A DNA stretch of 6,683 bases, taken from NCBI GenBank assembly GCA_035759585.1, contig DASTUP010000108.1, positions 1 to 6,683 on the forward strand, read 5' to 3'. Shown piece after piece: positions 1-6,500 of this stretch. The position numbers were made by a program, and so were the translations under genes. Within the stretch, counting starts at the first letter, position 1; every line of letters begins with the position of its first letter. Below the pieces are notes generated by a model, which saw nothing but the letters and a program-made list of their open reading frames with translations, searched no databases and had not been told where the DNA came from. Source of the stretch: CAMLLJ01 sp035759585. GTDB lineage: Bacteria; Gemmatimonadota; Gemmatimonadetes; Gemmatimonadales; GWC2-71-9.

Positions 1-2910
1 AAGGCGAGCCTGCGCCTCGCGCTCACGATCGCGGCGCGCACGAGCATCCGGTCGCTCGGACGCAGCGCACTCATCGTGGCGATGGTCGCGCTGCCGGTCA
101 CCGGGCTCGTGGGCATCGCCGTGGTCGCCGACAGCGCGTACAACCCGACTGCGCAGGAGCGCATCACGACGGAGCTCGGCAGGGCCGAGGCGATGCTCAG
201 GGTCACGCAGGGCAGCGGAGTCGGACTGCGCCAGTACCCGACCCAGCCGAGCTACTGGACCGCCGGCAACTGGGAGAACCAGGGCGACTTCGTCTCGCCG
301 CGGGATGCCCTGCCGGCCGGAACGCGCATCTTGCCGGTCACCACGACGACCGTCACCGCGAAGACCGCAACCGGCATCGGCCGGATCGACGTGCGCGAGG
401 GTGAGGTCTGGGACCCGTCTTTCGCCGGCCACTACGACGTGGTCGAAGGTCGCGCGCCGCGCAGCGACCGCGAGGTCATGGTGACCGCCTCCTTGCTGAC
501 CCGGCTCGGAGCGAAAGTCGGCGACTCCGTGGCCCTGCAGGAGGGACCGCTCGCGCAGGTGACGATCGTCGGCGTGCTCGACGATCAGACGCGTCCCGCC
601 GCACAGGAGTGGTTCTTCGCACGGACGGGGGCGATCTCGGGAACGAGCGCCTGGGACGACCTGCAGAACGCAACTTTCTACCTCCCGAACACCGAGGTGA
701 GCTGGGAGATGGTCAGGGAACTCAACGAGGACGGCATCACCGTGCTCTCCCGGAGCGTGCTCCTGAACCCGCCGGCCGATGACGGCAGCTTCGCCTGGTA
801 CAACCCGCTCGGCACGCTCATGTCGATCATGGCGATGGTCGCGATCGTCGCCGCCTTCGCCGCCTTCGAGGTGATCCTGCTGGCCGGCGCCGCCTTCACC
901 GTGACCGCCCGCCAGCAGCAGCGGACCCTCGCGACGATCGCGAGCGTCGGGGCGCCGCGCAGGCTGCTGTTCCGCATCCTCGCCGCCAACGGCATCGTGC
1001 TCGGCGCGATCGGAGGACTCCTCGGCACCGCCATCGGGGTCGGGGCGGCCGCCGCCTACATGGCGATCACCGCCGACGGCAGCGCCACCCAGTACTACTC
1101 CTTCCATGTGCCCTGGCTCGGCTTCCTCGCCGCGATCGCCTTCGCGGTGCTCATCGGCTGGATCGCCTCGCTGCTCCCCGCCCGCAACACGAGCCGCTTC
1201 GACGTCGTCGCCGCCCTGCGCGGGGCGCGCAAGCCTCCCGCGGCGAACCTCCGGCGGCCGGTCACCGGGCTCGTCATGCTCCTGGGCGGCATCGGGATCA
1301 CGCTCGTGGGCGGCATCCTCATGGCCGTGCTCATCGAAGCCGGGCGGGAATACGCGAACGGTCATCCGCTGCAGTGGGTCCCCGTCGTGATGCTCATCGC
1401 CGGGCCGATCCTCGCGCAGCTCGGCCTCGTGCTGTGCGGGCCGCTCCTGCTGCGTGCGATCGCCCGGATGCTGCACGGTTCCGGTCTCGGCGCGAGGCTC
1501 GCCTCCCGCGACTCGGCGCGCAATCCCGGCCGAGCCGTCCCGGCGCTCGCCGCCGTCATGACAACCGTCTTCGTCGCCGTCTTCGGGATGTGCGTCGCCG
1601 CCGGCAGCGACGAGAGCATGCGCGCCAACTATCAGTGGGCGATGCCACTCGGCGGCATCCGGGCACCGCTTGTGGGCGCGGACTACAGTGATCCGGAGGC
1701 GCCCATCGTCTCGGGCTACGCGCACCCAGACGCCGTCGAGCGCGCGATCCGCGACTCGGTCGAGGTGGACCGGATGCAGCTGCTCGCCGGGGTGCCGGAC
1801 TGGGTTCCACCGACCGAGGTCGCGAACTCGAATGACGAGCCGGAAGCTGCCGAAACCGAGGGTTCCGCCGATGGATCGGAGCCAGCCGACGTGACGGAGG
1901 CCGCGGGAAGCTCCGAGGTCGCCATGCTGGATGTCCCACCTCAGAACCTCTGCCCTCGGGATCCACGCTCGCCGGATTACTTCCCGGAGGCGGAAGACCT
2001 GACCACGTCGGAGGGTCGCGCAATCCTGGAGGACTGGCGCTGCCAGCACTTCTACCCCACGGGGTTCTCCGGCCCGGGACTCGACCACCTGTTCGTCGGG
2101 GACGCCGAGAGCCTCGCCATCATCCTGGGCGAGGAGCCGAGTGCCGAGGCGAAGCGCGCGCTCGCGAGTGGAGGGGCGGTAGCGCTCTACCGCCAGTACG
2201 TGGAGAACGACCAGCTGTCCATCTCGTGGTGGTCGCCGGGGCAGGTCGAACGGGGCGACCGGGGCGAGAGCCGCGGCGAGCCGTCGCGCACGGAGACGCT
2301 GGATGCCGTCGTCGAGCTGCCCGAGCATCCGCTCTATTTCGGCGTTCTCATCACGAAAGCCACCGCCGACCGACTCGGGCTCGACTACCGTGACTCCGTC
2401 ATCATCGCCTCAACCAAGAGTGTCCCGACGACGCAGGAGCAGGATGCACTCAATCTGGCGATCTCGGCCCTTCCCGACAACAACGGGGAGTGGTCACGGA
2501 TCTACGCGAGCGTCGAGACGGGACCGACCGACTCCTTCGCACCCTTGGCGTGGGGGCTCCTCGGCCTCGCCGGGCTCATCGCGATCGCCTCCTCGGCCGT
2601 AGCGATCGGACTCGCCCGCTTCGACGGCCGCCAGGATGACGCGACCCTGTCGGCGCTCGGCGCCGGACGCCTCGTGCGCAAGAGCTTCGCGTTCTGGCAG
2701 GCGGTCATCATCGCCGGCATAGGCAGCGTGCTCGGCGCCGCGACCGGACTCGTGCCGGCCTGGACTCTGGGGGCCACCGGGCTGCCCTTCGCTCCCCCAT
2801 GGCTACCGATCGGGATCGCCGTGGTTGCGCTTCCCCTCGTCATCGCCTGCGGCAGCTGGCTGCTCGCAACGCGCAACAAGGTCTCGGCACGGCGGGTGGC
2901 GATCGCGTAG
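1..2910 (+). CDS. FtsX/MacB-type ABC transporter permease, 5' partial
   Basis: This is the membrane subunit of an ABC transporter of the FtsX/MacB (DUF214) class, which couples a cytoplasmic ATPase to extracytoplasmic work such as lipoprotein, peptide or drug export. The frame is open from base 1 (LRLALTIAARTSIRSLGRSA precedes the first in-window GTG), so the true start lies upstream. Counting codons from base 1: TM1 about 22-44; first extracytoplasmic domain 45-270; FtsX core with TM2 about 273-300, a cytoplasmic stretch TARQQQRTLATIASVGAPRR typical of the family, TM3 327-354 and TM4 372-394; TM5 422-445 and TM6 461-490; TM7 515-535; second extracytoplasmic domain 536-845; TM8-10 about 849-872, 894-920 and 934-958. 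Ten helices with two large loops is the duplicated-FtsX layout. The second loop carries an acidic Ala/Glu/Ser linker (1825-1917) and two cysteines (codons at 1951 and 2041). The substrate is unknown. No ATPase is in the window; one is expected upstream. The family call is firm. Confidence 0.93.
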   Translation, partial: KASLRLALTIAARTSIRSLGRSALIVAMVALPVTGLVGIAVVADSAYNPTAQERITTELGRAEAMLRVTQGSGVGLRQYPTQPSYWTAGNWENQGDFVSPRDALPAGTRILPVTTTTVTAKTATGIGRIDVREGEVWDPSFAGHYDVVEGRAPRSDREVMVTASLLTRLGAKVGDSVALQEGPLAQVTIVGVLDDQTRPAAQEWFFARTGAISGTSAWDDLQNATFYLPNTEVSWEMVRELNEDGITVLSRSVLLNPPADDGSFAWYNPLGTLMSIMAMVAIVAAFAAFEVILLAGAAFTVTARQQQRTLATIASVGAPRRLLFRILAANGIVLGAIGGLLGTAIGVGAAAAYMAITADGSATQYYSFHVPWLGFLAAIAFAVLIGWIASLLPARNTSRFDVVAALRGARKPPAANLRRPVTGLVMLLGGIGITLVGGILMAVLIEAGREYANGHPLQWVPVVMLIAGPILAQLGLVLCGPLLLRAIARMLHGSGLGARLASRDSARNPGRAVPALAAVMTTVFVAVFGMCVAAGSDESMRANYQWAMPLGGIRAPLVGADYSDPEAPIVSGYAHPDAVERAIRDSVEVDRMQLLAGVPDWVPPTEVANSNDEPEAAETEGSADGSEPADVTEAAGSSEVAMLDVPPQNLCPRDPRSPDYFPEAEDLTTSEGRAILEDWRCQHFYPTGFSGPGLDHLFVGDAESLAIILGEEPSAEAKRALASGGAVALYRQYVENDQLSISWWSPGQVERGDRGESRGEPSRTETLDAVVELPEHPLYFGVLITKATADRLGLDYRDSVIIASTKSVPTTQEQDALNLAISALPDNNGEWSRIYASVETGPTDSFAPLAWGLLGLAGLIAIASSAVAIGLARFDGRQDDATLSALGAGRLVRKSFAFWQAVIIAGIGSVLGAATGLVPAWTLGATGLPFAPPWLPIGIAVVALPLVIACGSWLLATRNKVSARRVAIA

Positions 2911-2937
2911 CCGGCAGAGACCGTGCTGCGATCGAGA

Positions 2938-2978
2938 CCGTTCCCTGAGGAAGGAGCGTCAGCGACTGCCTCGAAGGG
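2938..2978 (+). repeat. Palindromic intergenic repeat, copy A
   Basis: This copy opens with CCGTTCCCTGAGG and closes with CCTCGAAGGG. It lies 28 bp after the permease stop. It is the reverse-complement orientation of the copies at 3002-3039 and 4086-4123, sharing both conserved ends but with a diverged centre. The ends can pair with each other (CCCT/AGGG and GAGG/CCTC, with a two-base GA offset), giving a REP-like hairpin. Elements with CCCTGAG...CTCGAAGGG ends are, from memory, scattered between genes in Microbacteriaceae; their mode of spread is not visible here. Confidence 0.8.
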
Positions 2979-3001
2979 CGCCTCAAGTCACTTGTCTGGC
3001 T

Positions 3002-3039
3002 CCCTTCGAGGCTCGCTTCGCTCGCACCTCAGGGAGCGG
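3002..3039 (-). repeat. Palindromic intergenic repeat, copy B
   Basis: On the plus strand this reads from CCCTTCGAGG to CCTCAGGGAGCGG. It is identical over 38 bp to the copy at 4086-4123 and inverted relative to copy A. The two ends are partly complementary (CTCCCT/AGGGAG and GAGG/CCTC with a 2-nt bulge), so it can fold alone or pair over most of its length with copy A. It lies in the gap between the convergent permease and small membrane protein genes. Confidence 0.85.
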
Positions 3040-3082
3040 TAGTCACATGACGCTGCAGGAACAGGTCGAACCAGCGACTGAA

Positions 3083-3340
3083 TCAGCGGGGGTCGGTGCC
3101 GAACACGTGACGGGAGATCGCCTGGATGTCGCGATCCATGTTCTCCAGCTTCGATTCGAGAATCCCGAACCGAGCATCCAGTTTCGAATCCTGAGCAGCG
3201 AACCGGAGATCCATGCTCTCGCGAAGCGAATCTCTCACGATGACCAGGTTGCGATTGAAACTCGCCGTCTGCCAGCCGAGCATGCCGAAAATGGCGGTCG
3301 CGAAGATACCCATGAGCACCCACACCTGCGGCTCGGTCAA
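3083..3340 (-). CDS. Small membrane-anchored coiled-coil protein
   Basis: The 85-residue product starts MTEPQVWVLM. A single hydrophobic segment (about residues 6-24) comes first, followed by a charged, heptad-like helix (about 33-76) with FAAQDSKLDARFGILESKLE, and a short tail ending HVFGTDPR. This suggests a membrane anchor with a cytoplasmic coiled coil that could oligomerise. I recognise similar short hypothetical proteins from Microbacteriaceae but know no function. The start is the TTG at 3340, chosen because GGGAGG lies 9 nt upstream. A GTG at 3349 is in frame but directly abuts that site, which makes initiation there less likely; it would give 88 residues. The open frame runs further upstream to 3580, but that extension is Arg/Ser/Pro-rich and overlaps the methyltransferase gene. 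The gene is the last of the minus-strand block and converges on the permease. Confidence 0.72.
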   Translation of the reverse strand: MTEPQVWVLMGIFATAIFGMLGWQTASFNRNLVIVRDSLRESMDLRFAAQDSKLDARFGILESKLENMDRDIQAISRHVFGTDPR

Positions 3341-3349
3341 CTCGAGCAC

Positions 3350-3355
3350 CCTCCC
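3350..3355 (-). promoter_or_regulatory. Shine-Dalgarno site deciding a TTG start
   Basis: On the minus strand this reads GGGAGG. It is 9 nt upstream of the TTG at 3340, a normal spacing, but has no spacer to the in-frame GTG at 3349-3347. It therefore favours the TTG start for the small membrane protein. Confidence 0.6.
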
Positions 3356-3378
3356 ATTGTCATGCGGATCATTCCCGA

Positions 3379-3384
3379 AATCTA
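3379..3384 (-). promoter_or_regulatory. Possible -10 element for the small membrane protein gene
   Basis: The minus strand reads TAGATT, which fits the actinobacterial TANNNT pattern. A transcript starting about 7 nt downstream would have a leader of roughly 30 nt containing the GGGAGG site. No convincing -35 hexamer is visible at 16-18 bp. The rest of the 124-bp gap to the methyltransferase gene shows no clear hairpin or other site. Confidence 0.3.
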
Positions 3385-3464
3385 GACCAACCGACCGGGG
3401 CTGGCTGCGCAGGACCGCATTAACTGTGTGAAAGCGCGGCCTACCCCGTTGTGAGGGAGCAGCC

Positions 3465-4046
3465 CTACGGCATCCGCGCGACGATGTGGAACACGTGCCA
3501 GTGTTTCGGCCCGGAGAAGGACATACCGTCGTTCTCCTCCTCGACGAGGTCGAGGACCTCGAGCCCGGCCAGAAGCTCATCGACCTGCCCGCGATCGTGG
3601 AAGTTCATGTCAGCCTGGCCGGCCCAGGAATCTCTCGGCCCGAAGAGCTCTCCCGCAAAACAACCGGACGGGGCGAGGCTGGAGCGCACTGCCGCCCACA
3701 GCGTCGGGAACGACTCCGGAGGGCAGAACGGCAATGCGAACCCTGAATAGGTCAGATCGGCTGCCAGCAGCTCCCGGATGTCCACGAAATCCCGGTGCTC
3801 GACAACCAGCTGCGACAACAGCTCCGCGGGAACGCCGGCACGCACGCGCTCCTCCACGCCTGGGGCGCCATCGACCGCGTACACGTGCCACCCGCTCTGC
3901 AGCAGGAACCTGGTGTCGCTGCCCTCGCCGCAACCGAGGTCGATCGCACCGCCCGGATCGCCACCACGCAGTTCCAGCGCCCGCTGGAGGGTGGGCCGTG
4001 CCGCACGGCCAGCCTGCGCTGCGTAGTACTCAGCCCACTCGATCAC
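3465..4046 (-). CDS. Class I SAM-dependent methyltransferase, TehB-like
   Basis: The 193-residue product is a single-domain Rossmann-type methyltransferase that would transfer a methyl group from S-adenosylmethionine to an unidentified acceptor in the cytoplasm. Motif I is AIDLGCGEGSDT (about residues 34-45). The acidic residue ending strand 2 is D59 in YAVDGAPG. The DLTYSGFALPFCPPESF segment (motif IV region) and the LFGPRDSWA and PKHWHVFHIVAR stretches match the actinobacterial and cyanobacterial TehB-like group. That similarity does not show tellurite resistance. Length is complete for the group. The start is GTG (VIEWAEYYA). There is no Shine-Dalgarno site, but a TAAACT hexamer lies 6 nt upstream, which suggests a leaderless mRNA. 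The gene is 93 bp downstream of the polymerase gene, separated from it by a palindromic repeat, so it may be transcribed independently. Confidence 0.88.
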   Translation of the reverse strand: MIEWAEYYAAQAGRAARPTLQRALELRGGDPGGAIDLGCGEGSDTRFLLQSGWHVYAVDGAPGVEERVRAGVPAELLSQLVVEHRDFVDIRELLAADLTYSGFALPFCPPESFPTLWAAVRSSLAPSGCFAGELFGPRDSWAGQADMNFHDRGQVDELLAGLEVLDLVEEENDGMSFSGPKHWHVFHIVARMP

Positions 4047-4052
4047 GCCGCT

Positions 4053-4058
4053 AGTTTA
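4053..4058 (-). promoter_or_regulatory. -10 element of a leaderless promoter, methyltransferase gene
   Basis: The minus strand reads TAAACT, then agcggc, then the GTG start. This is a good match to actinobacterial TANNNT, and the 6-nt gap puts the expected transcription start on or next to the start codon. No recognisable -35 hexamer is seen. This is the best -10 match of the three similar sites in the window. Confidence 0.5.
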
Positions 4059-4085
4059 CGGACTGCCCGGCGATGCTCGGTTGCC

Positions 4086-4123
4086 CCCTTCGAGGCTCGC
4101 TTCGCTCGCACCTCAGGGAGCGG
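4086..4123 (-). repeat. Palindromic intergenic repeat, copy C
   Basis: This is a perfect 38-bp match to copy B (3002-3039) in the same orientation, running from CCCTTCGAGG to CCTCAGGGAGCGG on the plus strand. It begins 16 bp after the polymerase stop, between that gene and the methyltransferase promoter. It could fold as a hairpin in the polymerase 3' untranslated region and slow 3' decay or end transcription; neither role is shown. Confidence 0.85.
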
Positions 4124-4139
4124 GGCGGCGAGCCGCTCG

Positions 4140-5876
4140 CTACTTCGCGTCGGCGTAGGAGTCCACGACGGCAATGCTGAGCGGGAACTCGACCGGGGTC
4201 GCGCCGAACAGCAGGCGACCGGCCTCGACCGCGGCGGACTCGATCGCGGCGACCACGGCATCCGTCATCGACGCCGGGGAGTGGACGACGATCTCGTCGT
4301 GCAGGAAGAACACGAGGTGCGGGGCATCCGTGAGCCAGGCCGAGCCACCGAGCTCACGCAGAGCGCCACGCAGCGTCGCCATCCAGCACAGCGCCCACTC
4401 CGCCGCCGTCCCCTGCACCACGAAGTTGCGGGTGAACCGGCCCCAGGAGCGCGCCTGGCCTCGCGCCCTGCTCGCGTCGGCATCCGTCGAGCCCTCCCCG
4501 TAGGCGGCCGCCTGCAGCTCACGCCAGTTGTCGCCCGGTTTCGGAGAACTGCGCCCGAGCCGCGTCGTCACGACCTCGCCGCGCTCCCCGGCCCGCGCCG
4601 CGCTCTCCACGAGCCCGATCGCGCGCGGGTAGGCCTTCGCGAGCGCGGGCATGAGCCGCCCGCTCTCCCCCGTCGTCGCACCGTACATCGCCCCGAGCAT
4701 CGCGACCTTCGCGTGATCCCTGGTCTTCACCGCGCCGCGCGCCACGATCGCCGCATACATGTCCTTCGCGCGGCCGGCCTCGGCCATGGCGGCGTCACCC
4801 GAGAGCGCGGCGAGGATGCGCGGCTCGAGCTGGGAGGCGTCCGCCACCACGAGTTTGAAGCCCGGATCGGCGACAACCGCACCGCGCACCTGCTTGGGCA
4901 GCTGCAGCGCGCCACCACCGCCCTTGCTCGCCCAGCGGCCGGTCACGACGCCGCCGACGACGTAATCCGGCCGGAACCTGCCATCGCGCACGTTCGCATC
5001 GAGCCAGTGCCAGCCGTTCGCACTCAGCAGCCGCGCGAGCTTCTTGTACTCGAGCAACGGCTCGACGACCGGATGCCGCAGCGTCTTGATGTCCCACGAC
5101 CGTGTCGAGGTGATCATGAGCCCCGCGCGCTGAAGGGTCTTCACGAGCTCGACCGGGGAATCCGGGTTGAGCTCGGGCGCGTCGTGGGCATCGCGCACGC
5201 GTTCGAGAACGGCGGCGAGCTTCGCCGGGCGCTCACCGGGTCCGGGGCGGGGGCCGAGCAACTCGGTGAGGAGTCGGTCGTGCAACTCAGCGCGCCACGG
5301 CAGGCCGGCGAACTGCATTTCGGCGGCGACGAGTGCGCCAGCCGACTCGGCGGCGAGCAGCAGGCCGATGCGCGCGGGGTCGTCGGATGCCGCGACAGCC
5401 TCCCGCTGCAGCCGGAACTCGGCGACCGGGTCGGGCGGCGCACTGGCCTGCTCGGACTCGGGCCCGGGCTCGAGATCGAACAACCCTTCATTGACGCCCT
5501 GAGAGCCATCCCATGGCTGCGCCTGGCCCTCGGGTACCGGCTCATCCCAGCCGTTCCGGGCTGCACGGGCGAGCGGGGTCTGGGCCGTGAGCTCCGAGTT
5601 GCGCAGGATCGCGTGCGAAAGTCTCAGGTCGACGCAGCGCTCGACGCGGACGCCCGCAGCCAGGAGCGGCGGGTACCAGGTGGTCGTGTCGTCCCAGACC
5701 CAGCGCGGACGATCGGCCGCGTCCTTCGAAGGCCGGTCGCTCGTGAACTCGCGGCGGGAGACCTCGGCGGGCAGGGCTGCGCTGGCCAGGACGAGTGCCT
5801 CGCCCGCAGGTTCCCCGGCATCGTCGAGCGGCGACAGGAGGACGCCATCCGGATGCGAAGCGAGGGCGATGAACAC
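4140..5876 (-). CDS. Pol I-like family A DNA polymerase with degenerate exonuclease region
   Basis: The 578-residue product is a family A DNA polymerase without a 5' nuclease domain, of the actinobacterial type usually annotated as bifunctional 3'-5' exonuclease/DNA polymerase. The N-terminal third has no DxE pair or other clear DEDD carboxylates; only VDLRLSHAILR (about 82-92) resembles the second exonuclease motif. A Pro/Glu-rich linker spans about 112-152. The polymerase part keeps TGRWAS (312-317), motif A DASQLEPR with catalytic D346 and E351, the O helix R386-x3-K390-x3-L394-G-x2-Y398-G, QGTAAE (488-493) and HDE (526-528), so polymerisation is plausible. Departures from E. coli Pol I are DYSQIELR to DASQLEPR and Leu at the Phe762 position. 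The start chosen is the GTG at 5876 (VFIALASHPDG), with a -10-like CAGACT 6 nt upstream. A GTG at 5900 would add 8 residues. The gene lies 36 bp after the decarboxylase-like gene. A role in repair or gap filling is inferred only. Confidence 0.9.
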   Translation of the reverse strand: MFIALASHPDGVLLSPLDDAGEPAGEALVLASAALPAEVSRREFTSDRPSKDAADRPRWVWDDTTTWYPPLLAAGVRVERCVDLRLSHAILRNSELTAQTPLARAARNGWDEPVPEGQAQPWDGSQGVNEGLFDLEPGPESEQASAPPDPVAEFRLQREAVAASDDPARIGLLLAAESAGALVAAEMQFAGLPWRAELHDRLLTELLGPRPGPGERPAKLAAVLERVRDAHDAPELNPDSPVELVKTLQRAGLMITSTRSWDIKTLRHPVVEPLLEYKKLARLLSANGWHWLDANVRDGRFRPDYVVGGVVTGRWASKGGGGALQLPKQVRGAVVADPGFKLVVADASQLEPRILAALSGDAAMAEAGRAKDMYAAIVARGAVKTRDHAKVAMLGAMYGATTGESGRLMPALAKAYPRAIGLVESAARAGERGEVVTTRLGRSSPKPGDNWRELQAAAYGEGSTDADASRARGQARSWGRFTRNFVVQGTAAEWALCWMATLRGALRELGGSAWLTDAPHLVFFLHDEIVVHSPASMTDAVVAAIESAAVEAGRLLFGATPVEFPLSIAVVDSYADAK

Positions 5877-5882
5877 GTGACC

Positions 5883-5888
5883 AGTCTG
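5883..5888 (-). promoter_or_regulatory. Possible -10 element, polymerase gene
   Basis: The minus strand reads CAGACT, then ggtcac, then GTG. It has the same 6-nt spacing as the methyltransferase site but a C in the first position, and no -35 match. It lies between the stop of the upstream gene and the chosen start, so the polymerase could also be read through from upstream. The site supports the 5876 start. Confidence 0.35.
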
Positions 5889-5912
5889 CCCGGCATCCAC
5901 GACATCCGGGCG

Positions 5913-6494
5913 CTACCTCGCGATCGGCCGCCCGACGGTCAGCGCCTCCCGCAGTGCCGGATCGAGCGATGCGTACTCGGCGTCCGGCTCTGTTCCCGAC
6001 GCCTCGAGCACCGAACTGAAGAAGCACCGCGCGGACGCTGCGAGGATGACATCGAAGATCTCCGCATCGGTGAGGCCGAGGTCACGCAGCGGCTGCAGAT
6101 CGGCTTCGGAGATCTCGGCAGCACCACCGGCCACGCGGTCCGCGAGCGCCATGATCTCACGGTCGAGCGGCGGCACCTGGGCCCCGGACGAATCCCGCAT
6201 GATGGCCTCGACCGCCGGCGCCCCGATCAGGTCGTCGGCGAGGATCTGCCCGTGCGCGAGAGCACAGTAGCTGGATCGCAACCGGCCCGCCGCGGCGAGC
6301 GTCGCAAGCTCGTAGGTTCGCGGCGGCATGTTCGCCTTGATCGCACCGTTCAGCCCGCGCCAGGCGGCGTAGACATCCGGGCGCCCCGCAAAGGCCTTCG
6401 CATAGTTCGGAACGTAGCCGACGCGCGCTCGATCGATTTCGTACGACCGCGCGGTCTCATCGCTCACCGGATCTGGAATCGAGAGGTAGCCCAT
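5913..6494 (-). CDS. Carboxymuconolactone decarboxylase/AhpD-like family protein
   Basis: The 193-residue, all-helical product belongs to the CMD/AhpD fold family, whose members include peroxidase-type antioxidant proteins and decarboxylases and are usually cytoplasmic oligomers. The core helix pair runs YELATLAAAGRLRSSYCALA followed by H81. The Glu (E62), the second cysteine (C77) and the histidine (H81) of the E...CxxCxxxH pattern are present, but the first cysteine is Ser (S74), giving SxxCxxxH. An AhpD-type disulfide relay through CxxC is therefore not possible as such. C157 (ARCFFSSVLEA) is the only other cysteine and is far away in sequence. The C-terminal DPALREALTVGRPIAR is typical of a recurring actinobacterial subgroup. 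The ATG at 6494 is chosen over an upstream start at 6527 because the fold begins at MGYLSIPDP and the extra 11 residues look non-native. There is no Shine-Dalgarno site. The gene is 42 bp after the DUF1684 gene and 36 bp before the polymerase. The reaction is unknown. Confidence 0.88.
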   Translation of the reverse strand: MGYLSIPDPVSDETARSYEIDRARVGYVPNYAKAFAGRPDVYAAWRGLNGAIKANMPPRTYELATLAAAGRLRSSYCALAHGQILADDLIGAPAVEAIMRDSSGAQVPPLDREIMALADRVAGGAAEISEADLQPLRDLGLTDAEIFDVILAASARCFFSSVLEASGTEPDAEYASLDPALREALTVGRPIAR

Positions 6495-6500
6495 CCGTAC

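Larger units (their letters stand above)
2938..3039. terminator. Inverted repeat pair, possible bidirectional terminator
   Basis: Copies A and B face each other across a 23-bp spacer, so the transcript of either strand could fold into a long imperfect stem. The outer arms (2938-2950 with 3027-3039) match with one mismatch. The inner arms (2969-2978 with 3002-3011) match perfectly. The centre holds the perfect palindrome CAAGTCACTTG (2984-2994). Its place between two convergent genes would suit a shared terminator. There is no U-tract, so a classical intrinsic terminator is not shown. Function is inferred from position and structure only. Confidence 0.4.

Noticed and set aside
1556..2023. Long antisense open frame inside the permease
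   Set aside because: It is almost entirely Arg/Pro/Ser, typical of an antisense frame in GC-rich coding DNA, while the sense frame has clear family features.
2825..3385. Plus-strand open frame of 186 codons across the convergent gap
   Set aside because: It overlaps the permease end, the repeats and the small minus-strand gene, has no recognisable domain, and its composition is that of an antisense shadow.
3341..3580. N-terminal extension of the small membrane protein frame up to 3580
   Set aside because: The added 80 residues are Arg/Ser/Pro-rich shadow sequence, overlap the methyltransferase gene end, and lie upstream of a good Shine-Dalgarno site for the shorter form.
3465..4046. Calling the methyltransferase a tellurite-resistance gene tehB
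   Set aside because: The sequence supports only the broad TehB-like methyltransferase group; no tellurite partner gene or specific feature is present.
3002..4123. Copies B and C as attachment sites or ends of a mobile element
   Set aside because: The two genes between them are a methyltransferase and a small membrane protein, with no integrase or transposase. The repeat also exists as a diverged inverted copy, which fits a dispersed intergenic element better.
4063..5894. Shared 9-mer GCCGGGCAG (minus strand) upstream of both the methyltransferase and polymerase starts as an operator
   Set aside because: It is short and GC-rich, lies at different distances from the two start codons, and partly overlaps the -10 candidate in only one case, so chance is the simpler explanation.
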